Source: Methanosarcinaceae archaeon
GTDB taxonomy: Archaea; Halobacteriota; Methanosarcinia; Methanosarcinales; Methanosarcinaceae
Assembly (NCBI GenBank): GCA_017613335.1
Contig: JAGAEB010000123.1
Location: 1-5,448 of the forward strand
Reading direction: 5' to 3'
DNA: 5,448 nt
The notes beneath the pieces are model-generated. The model saw only the letters and a list, made by a program, of their open reading frames with translations, was not told the DNA's origin and ran no database searches. The position numbers and the translations under genes are program-made. Of this stretch, positions 5,121-5,448 are shown piece by piece (position 1 is the first letter of the stretch; every line of letters begins with the position of its first letter).

Positions 5121-5155
5121 AAGGCCGGATCCGGAAACGGGTCCGGCCTTTTTTT
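5121..5155 (+). terminator. Hairpin/T-tract terminator of tRNA-Thr
   Basis: AAGGCCGGATCC (5121-5132) pairs over 12 positions with GGGTCCGGCCTT (5139-5150), including one T-G pair, around a 6-nt loop. A run of seven T follows (5149-5155). It begins 8 nt after the tRNA end and closely resembles an intrinsic terminator. Confidence 0.7.
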
Positions 5156-5182
5156 ATTCCGGTGCAGTCTGCGGAATTATTC

Positions 5183-5190
5183 TGTATATT
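5183..5190 (+). promoter_or_regulatory. Candidate TATA box for right-edge gene
   Basis: TGTATATT lies about 55 bp before the ATG at 5241 and would give a leader of roughly 25 nt. Evidence is position and composition only. Confidence 0.3.
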
Positions 5191-5240
5191 CCATTGTATT
5201 TTTCCCTGTATCAATTTTCATCAACGTCCGGGGCAGGCCC

Positions 5241-5448
5241 ATGACTGACAATCAGATAAACAATTATTTCAAAAAACTGAAAAAAAAGGTAAATCGTCTG
5301 ATTAAAAAAGTGTTTCAAAAGTCAAACCGCCCGAAAACCGGTAAAAAACACACCAAAACGCATACCAAAACACACAAAAAAACATCCGGAACTGAACTCA
5401 CAGAAGCTGAAGCAAAAGATCTTTTTGAAACCAGGAAAAACAGATATC
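5241..5448 (+). CDS. Lysine-rich protein, N-terminal fragment (runs off window)
   Basis: The frame is open from ATG 5241 to the window edge, giving 69 codons with no stop. Of these residues 17 are lysine. The N-terminus (about 6-27) could form a basic amphipathic helix. Residues 37-48 are three repeats of a four-residue H-T-K-T-like unit, encoded by a 12-bp imperfect tandem repeat (5349-5384). After about residue 50 the composition becomes mixed and acidic (TELTEAEAKDLFE), which may be the start of a folded domain. A G-rich stretch (5230-5237) stands before the ATG, but it is a poor ribosome site. I do not recognise the family. The basic tail suggests nucleic-acid binding, which is inference only. 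The downstream sequence is needed to confirm it is a gene. Confidence 0.6.
   Translation, partial: MTDNQINNYFKKLKKKVNRLIKKVFQKSNRPKTGKKHTKTHTKTHKKTSGTELTEAEAKDLFETRKNRY

Overview
The window looks like a chromosomal stretch from a methanogenic archaeon, most likely a Methanomicrobiales/Methanocorpusculum-type genome. This is inference from four observations: intron-free tRNAs with no encoded CCA, TATA-type AT-rich boxes about 45 bp upstream of tRNA genes, an archaeal DhnA/FbaB-type class I aldolase, and a DUF4143-type ATPase of the kind that is multicopy in many archaea. No single marker here fixes the species.

Layout, left to right. A tRNA block comes first: a tRNA-Asn(GTT) cut by the left edge, a second tRNA-Asn(GTT) identical over the visible 57 nt, and a tRNA with anticodon CAT whose acceptor stem looks isoleucine-like. 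About 150 bp further on lies a repeat region (roughly 515-1042). It has two tandem 217-bp units plus a truncated relic, and each ends at or begins with the same 36-bp near-perfect palindrome. The third palindrome sits just before a complete AAA_14/DUF4143 ATPase gene (1081-2352). A fourth palindrome overlaps the end of that gene and supplies its stop codon. The ATPase is therefore bracketed by copies of one hairpin repeat, and this is the most unusual structure in the window.

Next come an AT-rich intergenic region and a well-expressed-looking class I aldolase gene (2744-3667, good Shine-Dalgarno, GC-rich codons). A short period-12 tandem repeat and a T-rich hairpin follow it. The next gene (3926-4885) encodes a 319-aa membrane-anchored exported protein of unknown function. 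Directly before it is an 86-nt stretch that can fold into a closed three-way junction, resembling a riboswitch or structured leader. Strong hairpin/T-tract terminators follow this gene and the downstream tRNA-Thr(CGT). At the right edge begins a very lysine-rich open frame that runs off the window.

The genes do not form an obvious pathway. All appear to be transcribed rightward as separate units, each with its own candidate TATA box and, in most cases, a terminator-like structure. The aldolase belongs to central sugar-phosphate (or aromatic precursor) metabolism. The ATPase with its repeats looks like an accessory cassette placed next to tRNA genes.
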